DNA of 45,508 nt from SIG440 sp045648175. Its GTDB lineage: Bacteria; Bacillota; Clostridia; Monoglobales; Monoglobaceae. Every line of letters begins with the position of its first letter. The first letter of the stretch is position 1. This document shows positions 18,974-27,446 of the stretch, one piece after another. The stretch spans positions 1 to 45,508 of the forward strand of contig JAZRNN010000003.1 of the NCBI GenBank assembly GCA_045648175.1, written 5' to 3'. Made by a program: the position numbers and the translations under genes. Below the pieces are notes generated by a model. That model was given only the letters and a program-made list of their open reading frames with translations, had not been told where the DNA came from and made no database searches.

Positions 18974-19015
18974 TAAACGTAAAAAACGGAGCTACAGCTC
19001 CGTTTTTTACGTTTA
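18974..19015. terminator. Bidirectional terminator between uvrA and the ABC exporter gene
   Basis: A perfect inverted repeat: a 19-base arm (18974-18992), the loop TACA, and the matching arm (18997-19015). The A6 and T6 runs inside the arms give a GC-rich core hairpin followed by a T run on either strand. Its right end includes the stop codon of the minus-strand gene. Confidence 0.9.
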
Positions 19016-20740
19016 TAACACACTATACATCGAATATAGCTTTGCATACTCGCCGCCTTTTTCCATAAGCTCGGTGTGGGTCCCGTCTTCAACAATGCCT
19101 TCCTGAGTTAAAACAAAAATTCTGGTGGCATTTCTTATTGTGGTAAGACGATGGGCAATGGTGAAGGTTGTTCTGCCCTTAGAAAGCTTTTTCAGGGAAT
19201 TCTGAACAATGAGCTCGCTTTCATTATCCAAAGCTGAGGTTGCTTCGTCAAGAATAAGTATTGGTGGGTTTTTAAGAAACAGACGTGCAATTGAAATTCT
19301 TTGCTTTTGTCCGCCTGACAGCTTAAGTCCACGTTCGCCAACATATGTATCATATCCGGCCTTCAGCTCGCAGATAAATTCGTGAGCACCTGCCGCCTTG
19401 GCGGCTTCTATAACTTCCTCACGTGTGGCATCAGGCTTGCCATAAATAATATTTTCATAAACGGTGCCGCTGAACAGATAAACATCCTGTTGTACCATTC
19501 CTATATTATTTCGCAGGGACTCAAGGGTAATATTTTTTATATTTATACCATCTATAAAGATGTTACCGTCGGTCAGGTCGTAAAATCTGGGGATAAGATT
19601 ACACATTGTAGTTTTGCCTCCGCCCGATGGACCTACAATGGCAATGTTTTCGCCAGCTTTAATGTCAAGAGAAAGAGAGTTAATAACATTTTCGGCGTTG
19701 TCGGAATATTTGAAATTAACCTTGTCAAATACTACATTTCCAACAACGTTTTCAAGCTCAACAGCGTCATCGGCATCCTTGATGTCAACAGGCTCGTCCA
19801 TAACCTCAAGAAAACGCTCAATACCTGTAATTCCTCGCTGAAACTGTTCGGTAAACTCTACAAGGCGACGGATAGAGGTAATAAGTGTCTGGATATAAAG
19901 CAGATATGCAACCAAGTCGGCAGGGGTAATAAGCTTTTTTACCATAAAGAATGAACCAAGAACAATTACCGCAATATACATAACTCCGTCAAAAAATCGT
20001 GTTCCTGATTGAAATAGTGCCATATATTTGTAGGTGTTCTTTTTAGTTTGAAAGAAACGGCGATTGCCTTCGGCAAATTTTTCACGTTCAATATCTTCGT
20101 TGGCAAAGCTTTTTACAACACGGATACCAAGAAGGCTGTCTTCAAGCTCGGCATTGAGTTCACCTATTTGTCGGCGCTGTTCTTTAAATGCATTTTTCAT
20201 ATTCCGTCTGAAAAGGAATACCGAAATCAGCATCAAAGGCAATAGCAGGAATATAAGTGAGGTAAGCAACAGATTAATTCCGCCGAGAATGATAAATGCA
20301 CCAATTATTTTTATTGATGAGATAAATAATTCTTCAGGACAATGGTGTGAAAATTCGGTAATATCAAAAAGGTCTGAGGTCATTCGTGACATAAGCTGAC
20401 CAATTTTTGTGTTGTCAAAATACTTAAAGGGCAGCTTTTCAAGATGGTCAAACATATCACGGCGCATATCGGTTTCAAGCCTTGCACCCATAACGTGACC
20501 TGTGTTTGCCATATAAAAGTTTGCGCAGATATCAATAATGCGCAACAGCAAATATATTCCACCAAGCTTAATCACTGTTGAAAGCAAAAATTCCTGGGCA
20601 GGGTCTATTGCCATGTTGGTGATGCGACGCACAATAAGCGGAAAGACCAATTCACATACTGTGGTAAGGGCTGCGCAAAGTAAGTCCAGAATGATAATAC
20701 CTATATATGGTTTGTAATATACAGAAAATCGTTTAAACAT
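19013..20740 (-). CDS. ABC exporter, fused permease and ATPase (MsbA/multidrug type)
   Basis: A 575-residue half-transporter. The first 300 residues hold six membrane segments of a type IV exporter fold with coupling-helix-like KLPFKYFDNTKIGQLMSRMTSD; the ATPase domain has Walker A GPSGGGKTT at about 370, Q-loop with MVQQDVYLF, signature LSGGQKQR, Walker B LILDEATSALD and a switch histidine in TIAHRL. It should act as a homodimer exporting a lipid, glycolipid, peptide or drug. As the last gene of the murJ, ligase, glycosyltransferase and DUF4330 operon, a glycolipid or envelope substrate is a reasonable inference, not shown. The ribosome site (AGAGAGA) is weak. Confidence 0.88.
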   Translation of the reverse strand: MFKRFSVYYKPYIGIIILDLLCAALTTVCELVFPLIVRRITNMAIDPAQEFLLSTVIKLGGIYLLLRIIDICANFYMANTGHVMGARLETDMRRDMFDHLEKLPFKYFDNTKIGQLMSRMTSDLFDITEFSHHCPEELFISSIKIIGAFIILGGINLLLTSLIFLLLPLMLISVFLFRRNMKNAFKEQRRQIGELNAELEDSLLGIRVVKSFANEDIEREKFAEGNRRFFQTKKNTYKYMALFQSGTRFFDGVMYIAVIVLGSFFMVKKLITPADLVAYLLYIQTLITSIRRLVEFTEQFQRGITGIERFLEVMDEPVDIKDADDAVELENVVGNVVFDKVNFKYSDNAENVINSLSLDIKAGENIAIVGPSGGGKTTMCNLIPRFYDLTDGNIFIDGINIKNITLESLRNNIGMVQQDVYLFSGTVYENIIYGKPDATREEVIEAAKAAGAHEFICELKAGYDTYVGERGLKLSGGQKQRISIARLFLKNPPILILDEATSALDNESELIVQNSLKKLSKGRTTFTIAHRLTTIRNATRIFVLTQEGIVEDGTHTELMEKGGEYAKLYSMYSVL

Positions 20741-20755
20741 ATAAAATCATCTCTC

Positions 20756-21247
20756 TTATTGAATTTCCTTAACATCGACAATTACGCCTGATGTGTTTGC
20801 AAATTTGGAAGTGAAATAAAGTGTTGAGCCAATATTAATTGACTGATTGGTAGAGGTATAGTAGCCGGAGTTGTTGACACTTCCATCAACACAGATTTTT
20901 ACTGTTGCGGTATATCTTTCGGGAATGGGAGTTTCAACAATCCTTCCGTTTGCAAGTTCACGGGTGTCAATGGCAGTATCATATGTTACCTCGGTGATGT
21001 CGCCTGCATATTCCTTGGTTGACACATTTGTTATCGGACCAAGTTGCTGAAGTGCTTCAACTGTGCCGCGACGTACATTTTTTACCAAAAGAGTGTATTC
21101 AATTTGTTGTTTTTGGGTTGATACCTTGCTTTCTTCACCACCAAAACGCAGATAAATACCAAAGACCAGAACCGCAATGGCAACGACAACAACTATATCA
21201 ATAATGCTTATTTTGCCAAATAACTTTCCTTCTTTATTTATAAACAT
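20756..21247 (-). CDS. DUF4330-like anchored protein, second copy
   Basis: A 163-residue protein with a short cytoplasmic N-terminus (KEGKLFGKISIIDI), one membrane segment at about 14-36, and an extracytoplasmic domain rich in beta strands (YTLLVKNVRRGTVEALQQLG, then GDITEV, and a closing GVIVDVKEI). The N-terminal KLFGKxxxIDxxVV pattern is that of DUF4330. No catalytic residues or cysteines stand out. It shares plan and size with the protein encoded just upstream (21263-21745), so the two look like diverged duplicates that might pair. Function is unknown; context points to surface glycan export. GGAGG precedes ATG 21247. Confidence 0.65.
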   Translation of the reverse strand: MFINKEGKLFGKISIIDIVVVVAIAVLVFGIYLRFGGEESKVSTQKQQIEYTLLVKNVRRGTVEALQQLGPITNVSTKEYAGDITEVTYDTAIDTRELANGRIVETPIPERYTATVKICVDGSVNNSGYYTSTNQSINIGSTLYFTSKFANTSGVIVDVKEIQ

Positions 21248-21262
21248 ATCACTTAGCCTCCA

Positions 21263-21745
21263 TTATTTGATCTTCAGACCGGTGATATATCCAAAACCGG
21301 CAGATTTTTTCCCTCTTACAACTTCTGATTCACCGACTTTCAATGGCGTACTGCTTGCAAGAATTGCTGAGTCGGATTCTGTCACCTGAGATTCAAGTGT
21401 AAGGGTTATATCACAAAAAATTGGGTCTTCTGCTATAACCTCCCTGCCTGAACTGCTGTTGGTAACTAGACGTTTTGCCGGGGTAACAGCAACATCAACA
21501 AGTGTGGCTGCAAAGCGTTCTTTTTCGCCAACCATAATGGTTTCTCCTTTGTCAAGAGCGTCAAGAAAGGCATCGGCAACAGCCTTTTCGCATCTTGCAA
21601 GTTCGATGGTATATTGTGCTGTGACGGTTTGTGGTGCAGTGCCAGTACTGCCTGTTGAGCTAAACAACAAAAAGGCCGCCGCAGCAATTAATATAATTAA
21701 TACAATAAGAAAGCCGTCCATAAGATTAAATTTTGGTTTATCCAT
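21263..21745 (-). CDS. DUF4330-like anchored protein, first copy
   Basis: A 160-residue protein with the N-terminus KPKFNLMDGFLIVL, one membrane segment at about 11-30, a small linker rich in S, T and G, and a beta-rich extracytoplasmic domain (TAQYTIELARCEKAVADAFLDAL, then TLVDVAVTPA, and a closing GYITGLKIK). Plan, size and topology parallel the neighbour at 20756-21247, and both start with an aspartate at the edge of the membrane segment, as in DUF4330. The start overlaps the end of the glycosyltransferase gene by eight bases and has GGGAGGT upstream. No function is known for the family. Confidence 0.6.
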   Translation of the reverse strand: MDKPKFNLMDGFLIVLIILIAAAAFLLFSSTGSTGTAPQTVTAQYTIELARCEKAVADAFLDALDKGETIMVGEKERFAATLVDVAVTPAKRLVTNSSSGREVIAEDPIFCDITLTLESQVTESDSAILASSTPLKVGESEVVRGKKSAGFGYITGLKIK

Positions 21746-22859
21746 TTTTCTTACCTCCCAGGGATAAATAAATATTGTCTATGTTTTCCGCGTATTTTTG
21801 TGCAGTAAAAACTGAGTTGAATATTTCTTTACTTCTTTTACACATATCAGAATAAAGGTTGTCATCAGAAAACAAAATTTGTAATTTTTCTGCCAGGGCA
21901 TCAGAGTTATGAGTGGGGACAATAAAACCATTTTTGCCGTCCTTGATAACTCCGGGGTTTCCGCCAAAATCGGATACGACAGCGGGCTTGCCCAAACTCA
22001 TACCTTCAAGGAGCGAAAGACTGGTTGCCTCTGTGCCAAAGGAGCAATTGCACTGCACATCAATAAGATTCATAAGGGGTGATACATTGGTAAGAAAACC
22101 CAGCATAACCACATAATCTTCAAGACCGTTTTCTATGATTTGTTTGCGTATTGGCTCTGCCATATCGCCCGTTCCTGCGATAAAGAACTTAGCCTTAACA
22201 CCGGCGGCTTTGAGTTTAGCTGCAGCCTCCACAAAATATTTGTGGCCTTTTACTTCGTTAAGACGTGCGACAATTGCTGTGCACTTTGTACCTTCGGGGA
22301 CATTGTATTCCTTGCGAAGTGCCGCCAACTGTTCTTCGGTATAAGGTGTTAATGGTTCAACACCGTTAAGGATAACATCAATTTTCTTTTCAGATACGCC
22401 GATTGCGGTAATGTTGTCTTTTGCAGCTTCTGCAACTGCAATGATTTTGTCGGCAGTAGAGTTGTTTGCCAGACCACAAAGAGCCCGGCCCACACCTTTT
22501 GTCAGTTTGGGAGATGGCGGAAACACACTGTGACGTGTGTATACAATTTTTGCACCATAAAGGCGTGCCGCAATCCTTGCTGACATACTTGCGTGGGTGT
22601 GCACAACATCGGGTTTAAATTCTTTAAAAACTGCAAACAGACGGCTTATTGCCTTGGGGTCAAGTGATTTATCTGCCATAGCGGCAATTTCATAAACCTT
22701 AAAGCCCAAATCCTCTACCTGTGACTTTAAAAGACTGTTTTCAGGAAGGACAACAGCGATATTCAAATCATCTTTGTTGCAGTATTTAAGGTAGGTAAGA
22801 ATGCACTTTCCTGCACCGCCGATATTGGTGTCAGAGCAAACCTGAAGAACATTAAGCAT
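21738..22859 (-). CDS. GT4-family glycosyltransferase
   Basis: A 373-residue GT-B enzyme. The N-terminal Rossmann half starts MLNVLQVCSDTNIGGAGKCI, the typical glycine loop of GT4 enzymes; the C-terminal donor-binding half has AIVARLNEVKGHKYFVEA and the E-x7-E motif in the segment ending LLEGMSLGKPAVVSDFGG. GT4 enzymes are retaining transferases that use nucleotide sugars; the sugar and acceptor cannot be read here. No signal or membrane segment, so it should act on the cytoplasmic face. It overlaps the ligase-like gene upstream by eight bases and has GGAGG before ATG 22859. Confidence 0.88.
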   Translation of the reverse strand: MLNVLQVCSDTNIGGAGKCILTYLKYCNKDDLNIAVVLPENSLLKSQVEDLGFKVYEIAAMADKSLDPKAISRLFAVFKEFKPDVVHTHASMSARIAARLYGAKIVYTRHSVFPPSPKLTKGVGRALCGLANNSTADKIIAVAEAAKDNITAIGVSEKKIDVILNGVEPLTPYTEEQLAALRKEYNVPEGTKCTAIVARLNEVKGHKYFVEAAAKLKAAGVKAKFFIAGTGDMAEPIRKQIIENGLEDYVVMLGFLTNVSPLMNLIDVQCNCSFGTEATSLSLLEGMSLGKPAVVSDFGGNPGVIKDGKNGFIVPTHNSDALAEKLQILFSDDNLYSDMCKRSKEIFNSVFTAQKYAENIDNIYLSLGGKKNG

Positions 22860-24750
22860 TTTGAGATACCTCCGTTTTGTTATATTCTGCCCGTGCTATG
22901 CGGCAGGATGCAATACCTATTGCCAAAACTGCCCAGAATATCATAAACACACGGTAATTATAAAAACAGTTATCAAACATACCTTGCAGTAAAAATCCCA
23001 CAACAGCCGATGCTATGCCGACAATTGCAACCGAGAATTTATTGCCTTTGCCGAAAGACTGATAGCCAACAACAAGATTTTTGAAGAACAAAAACAGTAG
23101 CAAAAGAAATACTGCAATACCTATAACACCTGACTCGGTTATAACCTGCAAAAACAGGTTGTGAGGATGTGGAGCTACAATTCCGTTGTATGAATAGAAT
23201 GGATATACCTGAGTAAAGGCTTCGGTTCCAAGCCCTATGCCCGAAATCCAGAAATCCTTAAGCATCAGCAGCGTTCCCATCCATATATAAACTCGGTATG
23301 ATGTAGATGAATCGGACATATCGCCGATACTTGTGAAACGATTTATTATACTTTCGGGAAGGATAAACGGAACTATCGGGAGTGCAATAAGTGCAAGTCC
23401 CCACAGCTTGCCAGCCGCAAATGTAATGAATACCGCCGCTGCTGCCATGATGCCAAGCCAGCATCCGCGTGAAAATGTGAGGATAAGTGCAAGGACAAGA
23501 ATCAGCGACATTCCGCCGTATACAATACGGGACAGGGCTTTTTTTGCCGTCCACATAAGTGAAATGCAGACAGGAAGGGTCAGCAAAATATATTCTCCAA
23601 GAACATTGGGATTTTCAAGGGTGGAGTAAATACGCATCTTGATGTCTTCAAACATTTCTTCATCCATCCACGCTTGTTTAACATTCCAACCGAAAATGTA
23701 TTGTGCTATGCCGTAAAGACATACCAATAAAGCTGACACAGCAAAGACTTTCAGCAGATTAAAAAGCTGGGTTTTGGTTTTTATTGTGTTAATAATTACA
23801 AAATAGAATATCATAAAGGCAAAATATACTGCCCAAATCTGAACACTCTTGAAAGGAGCAAATGATGTCACGGAAGATATCATATAGATTAAAATCATAA
23901 CGATGATCATAAGCCCCATTCCATCTAGCTGCCATATAAATTTTTTTGTGGTTAGAGACTTTATTATAAGTGACATAAAACACAAAAGGCACAGCCCAAC
24001 AACAATCATTGTGGGGACAATGGGTGCCAGAAATAGTGTGATAAACACACCAAACTCCACTTTGTATAGAACAAGGGATACAAAAAGAATTCCTGCAACA
24101 AACAAAAGGGCAAGTATTGGCGAGAAAAGACCGCAGAGAATACCGCAGATTGCGCCGAAAATGCCCGCACAGTAAAGACGAGATTTGCCTTCACACTTGG
24201 TGATGTAATAAAAATTAAATGAAAATTCGGTATCAAGGCATTTTTCTATAAATGATACAATCAATGAATTTTTAAGAATACCGGTGATATTAAAATCAAT
24301 AATTGAAATTGCGATGCCAAACACCATTGCTACAGCAGACAGCAAAAGACTTCCGCCACGGAAAATGGATATAATAAAATCAAAAGCTGCGGCAGTTGTC
24401 ACAAATATGCCAATAAAACGAAGGTTAAGAGCCAGAAAATTATGAAGCAGATATTTGAAAAAACGAATTATCACACTTTTTTCCTTTAGGGCATTTAGCT
24501 TTTCAGCATATTTTTGTTGAATTTTCTCAATAAGTGAAAATGGCAAAAAGCATATTTTACCTAAAATGCTGTTTTTTGCAGCATCTTGCGAGAAATATAC
24601 CCTACGGAAAAGTCCTGCCAGATAGGAGTTCTGCCATTGTTTTGAAATGAAGGAGTACAATCCGGTTAAGCCTTTATAAATGAGACTGTTTTTTATAAGA
24701 TTGTTCCATATAAAAAGCCACAGAGTTAAAAAATATCCGTTATTTTTCAT
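22852..24750 (-). CDS. O-antigen ligase/polymerase-like membrane protein
   Basis: A 632-residue polytopic protein with about 12-14 membrane segments. The C-terminal 380 residues match the Wzy/O-antigen ligase (WaaL) fold: LTFSRGCWLGIMA, then a large extracytoplasmic loop with GIGLGTEAFTQVYP and the APHPHNLFLQ histidine motif. The roughly 240 residues before it are an added membrane-rich region with a basic coiled stretch (LIEKIQQKYAEKLNALKEK), longer than usual for the family. In Gram-positives such proteins polymerise or transfer glycans outside the membrane. The start is ATG 24750 behind a G-rich site; a longer reading from 24801 lies inside murJ. It overlaps murJ by 11 bases. Confidence 0.85.
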   Translation of the reverse strand: MKNNGYFLTLWLFIWNNLIKNSLIYKGLTGLYSFISKQWQNSYLAGLFRRVYFSQDAAKNSILGKICFLPFSLIEKIQQKYAEKLNALKEKSVIIRFFKYLLHNFLALNLRFIGIFVTTAAAFDFIISIFRGGSLLLSAVAMVFGIAISIIDFNITGILKNSLIVSFIEKCLDTEFSFNFYYITKCEGKSRLYCAGIFGAICGILCGLFSPILALLFVAGILFVSLVLYKVEFGVFITLFLAPIVPTMIVVGLCLLCFMSLIIKSLTTKKFIWQLDGMGLMIIVMILIYMISSVTSFAPFKSVQIWAVYFAFMIFYFVIINTIKTKTQLFNLLKVFAVSALLVCLYGIAQYIFGWNVKQAWMDEEMFEDIKMRIYSTLENPNVLGEYILLTLPVCISLMWTAKKALSRIVYGGMSLILVLALILTFSRGCWLGIMAAAAVFITFAAGKLWGLALIALPIVPFILPESIINRFTSIGDMSDSSTSYRVYIWMGTLLMLKDFWISGIGLGTEAFTQVYPFYSYNGIVAPHPHNLFLQVITESGVIGIAVFLLLLFLFFKNLVVGYQSFGKGNKFSVAIVGIASAVVGFLLQGMFDNCFYNYRVFMIFWAVLAIGIASCRIARAEYNKTEVSQNA

Positions 24751-26290
24751 CACCAAACCCCCTGAGTTGTTTAAATTCGTCGGTTTTAAGAATAAAGCCA
24801 ATTACAACATATACCAAAAGTGCGCAGATTGTTGAAACTCCTGCATTAACCAAGGTCATAAGAATTCCGTCCGAGTCAGGCATAAAGGAATATATGAATG
24901 CTGCTGCGATTGAGCTAAGTATAGCGGCAATTATAATTTTCAGTAGATTTTTCACAAATAAAGATGTAACCGTGCCGGGATTGCGTTTGTTTATCATAAA
25001 CAGCAAAACAGGTGCCATAGCAAGCGAGCTGATTGCGCTTGCCAAAGCCAGACCGCCTATACCCATTTTTATAAAGCGTACACAGATAAAGGCCGCCACA
25101 AGATTTACAGCGATACCAAAAGCCGAGGTGTACATAGGGGTTTTGCCGTCGCGAATGGCATAAAAGCTTTTGTTAAGTGTCTCGCATATGGCGTAACCTA
25201 CCATACCAAATGAATACCAAAGCAATGCCGTTGCAGTAACACGAGTGTCACTTGCGGTAAATGCCCCATATTCAAAAACTACTTTTATAATAGCTTCGCT
25301 TAATGCCACAAACATTGCCGAAATATAAGCAATGATAAATACAGCCCATCCGAGTGAAGTCCGGGTAGTTTCCGCAAAGCCGGAACTATTTTCTCCGGCG
25401 CTGAGACGTGAAAGTCTGGGGAAAATAAAATTTGTAATAGCATAGGCAAAAACGCCTACCATTATAATATATATCTTGTTTGCTAGGTTAAGAGCGGTTA
25501 CGGCACCGTCGCCCATTGACGAACTAAATGCCATATTGATAACCGTACAAAGAGGTTGCACCCAGGAGCTTATAAGCACAGGAACAGCCAGCTTTACTGC
25601 ATCGCGAATACCTTCGTCACGCAGATTAAGGTGTGGCCGATAACGATAGCCGTATTTTACAAGATGGGGTACCTGCACGACAAGCTGTGCCGCCCAGGCA
25701 ACAAGCATTGAAATTATTACGCCCGAAAGCCCGAATTTGTTGCCTGCAAATATCAGGTACAAAATCATTATCAGATTTGATACAACACTGATAACTGCCG
25801 GAATATTAAATTCTCCGAATGACTGCAAAATTCCAACGGCGGTATATGCTGCGGCCGTAAATATAATTGACGGAAACAAAATACGCAAAAGCTTTGCGGT
25901 TTCGGCAACTTTTGCGGCATCATAGCCGGGGACCATAATATGGACAATCTGCTCTGCAAAAATCATACCGATAATTGCGGATATGGTGGCAAATGAAACA
26001 ACAACCGTCATAAAGTTGTTGGCAAATTCCATTGCCCGAGCTTTGTTTTCACGTTCAAGATACTTGTTAAATATGGGGACAAATGTCGAAAGAATTGCAA
26101 CCCCCAACGTCATATCAAAAAAGAGCAAAGGAATTTGTGTTGCGGTATTTAAAACGTCAGATGCATAGCTTCTGCCATAGACGCTGACAATTAAATTTTC
26201 TCGTAAAAGTCCCATCAGTTTGGCGCAAAAGGTGATTACTGCCATAATACCGATTGTGCGTACAACCTTGGACTGAGATTTTTTATTCAA
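24740..26290 (-). CDS. murJ: MurJ/MviN-family lipid-linked sugar flippase
   Basis: A roughly 516-residue protein with about 14 membrane helices and the MurJ N-terminal signature LGLLREN-like (KLMGLLRENLIVSVYG), followed by LGVAILSTFVPIFN. MurJ flips lipid II; some MviN paralogues sit in polysaccharide operons and may flip other undecaprenyl-linked sugars. Being first gene of a glycan cassette, either role is possible. The start is proposed as TTG 26290 because AGGAAGTGAT then has proper spacing; GTG 26299 would touch the ribosome site. Confidence 0.87.
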   Translation of the reverse strand: MNKKSQSKVVRTIGIMAVITFCAKLMGLLRENLIVSVYGRSYASDVLNTATQIPLLFFDMTLGVAILSTFVPIFNKYLERENKARAMEFANNFMTVVVSFATISAIIGMIFAEQIVHIMVPGYDAAKVAETAKLLRILFPSIIFTAAAYTAVGILQSFGEFNIPAVISVVSNLIMILYLIFAGNKFGLSGVIISMLVAWAAQLVVQVPHLVKYGYRYRPHLNLRDEGIRDAVKLAVPVLISSWVQPLCTVINMAFSSSMGDGAVTALNLANKIYIIMVGVFAYAITNFIFPRLSRLSAGENSSGFAETTRTSLGWAVFIIAYISAMFVALSEAIIKVVFEYGAFTASDTRVTATALLWYSFGMVGYAICETLNKSFYAIRDGKTPMYTSAFGIAVNLVAAFICVRFIKMGIGGLALASAISSLAMAPVLLFMINKRNPGTVTSLFVKNLLKIIIAAILSSIAAAFIYSFMPDSDGILMTLVNAGVSTICALLVYVVIGFILKTDEFKQLRGFGDEK

Positions 26291-26325
26291 AAAAATCACT
26301 TCCTATAAAATTTACAATTATATGA

Positions 26326-26354
26326 ATTATATCATATAACTGTAAAAAAGTAAA
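26326..26354 (-). promoter_or_regulatory. Predicted promoter for the murJ glycan operon
   Basis: On the minus strand, TTTACT (26354-26349), a 17-base spacer, and TGA plus TATAAT (26334-26326) form an extended -10 promoter, 36 bases before the proposed murJ start. Its -35 box lies only five bases from the -35 box of the apbE promoter on the other strand. Confidence 0.72.
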
Positions 26355-26359
26355 GCGGA

Positions 26360-26388
26360 TTGACGTTAAATTGTATTTATGATATTAT
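26360..26388 (+). promoter_or_regulatory. Predicted promoter for apbE
   Basis: TTGACG (26360-26365), a 17-base spacer, and TGA plus TATTAT (26380-26388) make an extended -10 promoter, 37 bases before the apbE ATG. Confidence 0.72.
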
Positions 26389-26425
26389 GAATAAGTAAGC
26401 CATAGAGGCATAGGGAGAGGATTTT

Positions 26426-27376
26426 ATGAAAAAAGCAAGGTGGATTTTTGTTGCTATACTTGCAATTACACTTTTTGCAGGATTGTTTTATAAATATAAT
26501 ATAAAAAATAGGGGCTTTGAAAAAACCGAGTTTATGTTTGATACCCAGTGCACGGTGACGGCATACGGCAAGGATGCAAAGACGGCTGTAAATGCTGTGT
26601 TTGACCGACTTGCAGAAATTCACGATATTACGAATTATTATTCAAATAATTCGCAGGTTGCTGAAATAAACAATGCGGCGGCAGATGAAGATATTCTCAT
26701 TCGCGAAGAAATGAGGGAGATACTTACAGCATCGCTGGATGTTGCGAACTCGTCACAGGGTGCATTTGATATAACAATTGCACCGGTTGTGGAACTTTGG
26801 AATTTTCCGTGCAGCGGTAATGTGCCACAAGATGAAGTAATACAACAAAATCTTGACCTTGTGGGAATAGGTATGCTTCAATATGACGGAAACTCAAAAA
26901 TAGAAAAGATTGCAGATAATGTAAAAATTGACCTTGGCGGAGCGGCAAAAGGTTATGCCGGAGATGTGGCAATTGCGATGTTAAAGAAGTATGATGTTGA
27001 CGGTGCGGTGGTTGATTTGGGCGGAAACATTACATGCTTTGGCAAAAACCCAAACAGCAACAACGGTAAATGGCGAATTGGCTTGCAAAAGCCGTTTGCT
27101 CCTGCAGGCGAATATGATGACATAATTGAAATTGATGAAGGTGCTGTTGTCACCAGCGGAACATATCAGCGGTATTTTGAAAAGGATGAAAAGCGTTATC
27201 ATCACATAATCGACCCCAAAACAGGTTATCCTGCGGACAGAGAATACAGCAGTGTAACTATCGTTTCGGACAGCAGTTTGTATGCAGACTGCCTTTCCAC
27301 AGCTTGTTATATTTTGGGCCAGAACAAGGGAACCGAGCTTGCGGATAAATATTCAGCAAAAATTTATTTCCGTTAA
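26426..27376 (+). CDS. apbE: FAD:protein FMN transferase (ApbE family)
   Basis: ApbE attaches FMN covalently to a threonine or serine of exported redox proteins. The 316-residue protein has an N-terminal membrane anchor (about 6-22) without a lipobox cysteine, then the family motifs: MFDTQCTVTAYG, DLGGAAKGYAGD, VDLGGNITCFG, HHIIDPKTGYP and ADCLSTACYILG with the metal-binding aspartate and threonine. The C-terminus stops at AKIYFR, somewhat before where many members end. No flavinylated partner (Rnf, Nqr or FMN-binding-domain protein) is in the window. GGGAGAGG precedes ATG 26426. Confidence 0.92.
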   Translation: MKKARWIFVAILAITLFAGLFYKYNIKNRGFEKTEFMFDTQCTVTAYGKDAKTAVNAVFDRLAEIHDITNYYSNNSQVAEINNAAADEDILIREEMREILTASLDVANSSQGAFDITIAPVVELWNFPCSGNVPQDEVIQQNLDLVGIGMLQYDGNSKIEKIADNVKIDLGGAAKGYAGDVAIAMLKKYDVDGAVVDLGGNITCFGKNPNSNNGKWRIGLQKPFAPAGEYDDIIEIDEGAVVTSGTYQRYFEKDEKRYHHIIDPKTGYPADREYSSVTIVSDSSLYADCLSTACYILGQNKGTELADKYSAKIYFR

Positions 27377-27381
27377 GGCGA

Positions 27382-27410
27382 TTGACAATTGGATGTGAAG
27401 ATTGTATAAT
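27382..27410 (+). promoter_or_regulatory. Consensus promoter for the COG2426/PAP2 pair
   Basis: TTGACA at 27382-27387 and TATAAT at 27405-27410 with a 17-base spacer: both hexamers equal the sigma-A consensus. It lies just behind apbE and 37 bases before the next start. Confidence 0.8.
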
Positions 27411-27446
27411 TCAGAGGTAACTGTTTTTACTTGGGAGAATTTTGAA

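Noticed and set aside
19382..19954. Open frame of 190 codons on the plus strand opposite the ABC exporter gene
   Set aside because: Lies wholly antisense to a well-supported transporter, has no ribosome site or recognisable motif, and its composition mirrors the gene below it.
27350..27400. Frameshift truncating apbE
   Set aside because: The alternative frames after the stop give no family-like continuation, and a consensus promoter begins six bases later, so the short end seems natural.
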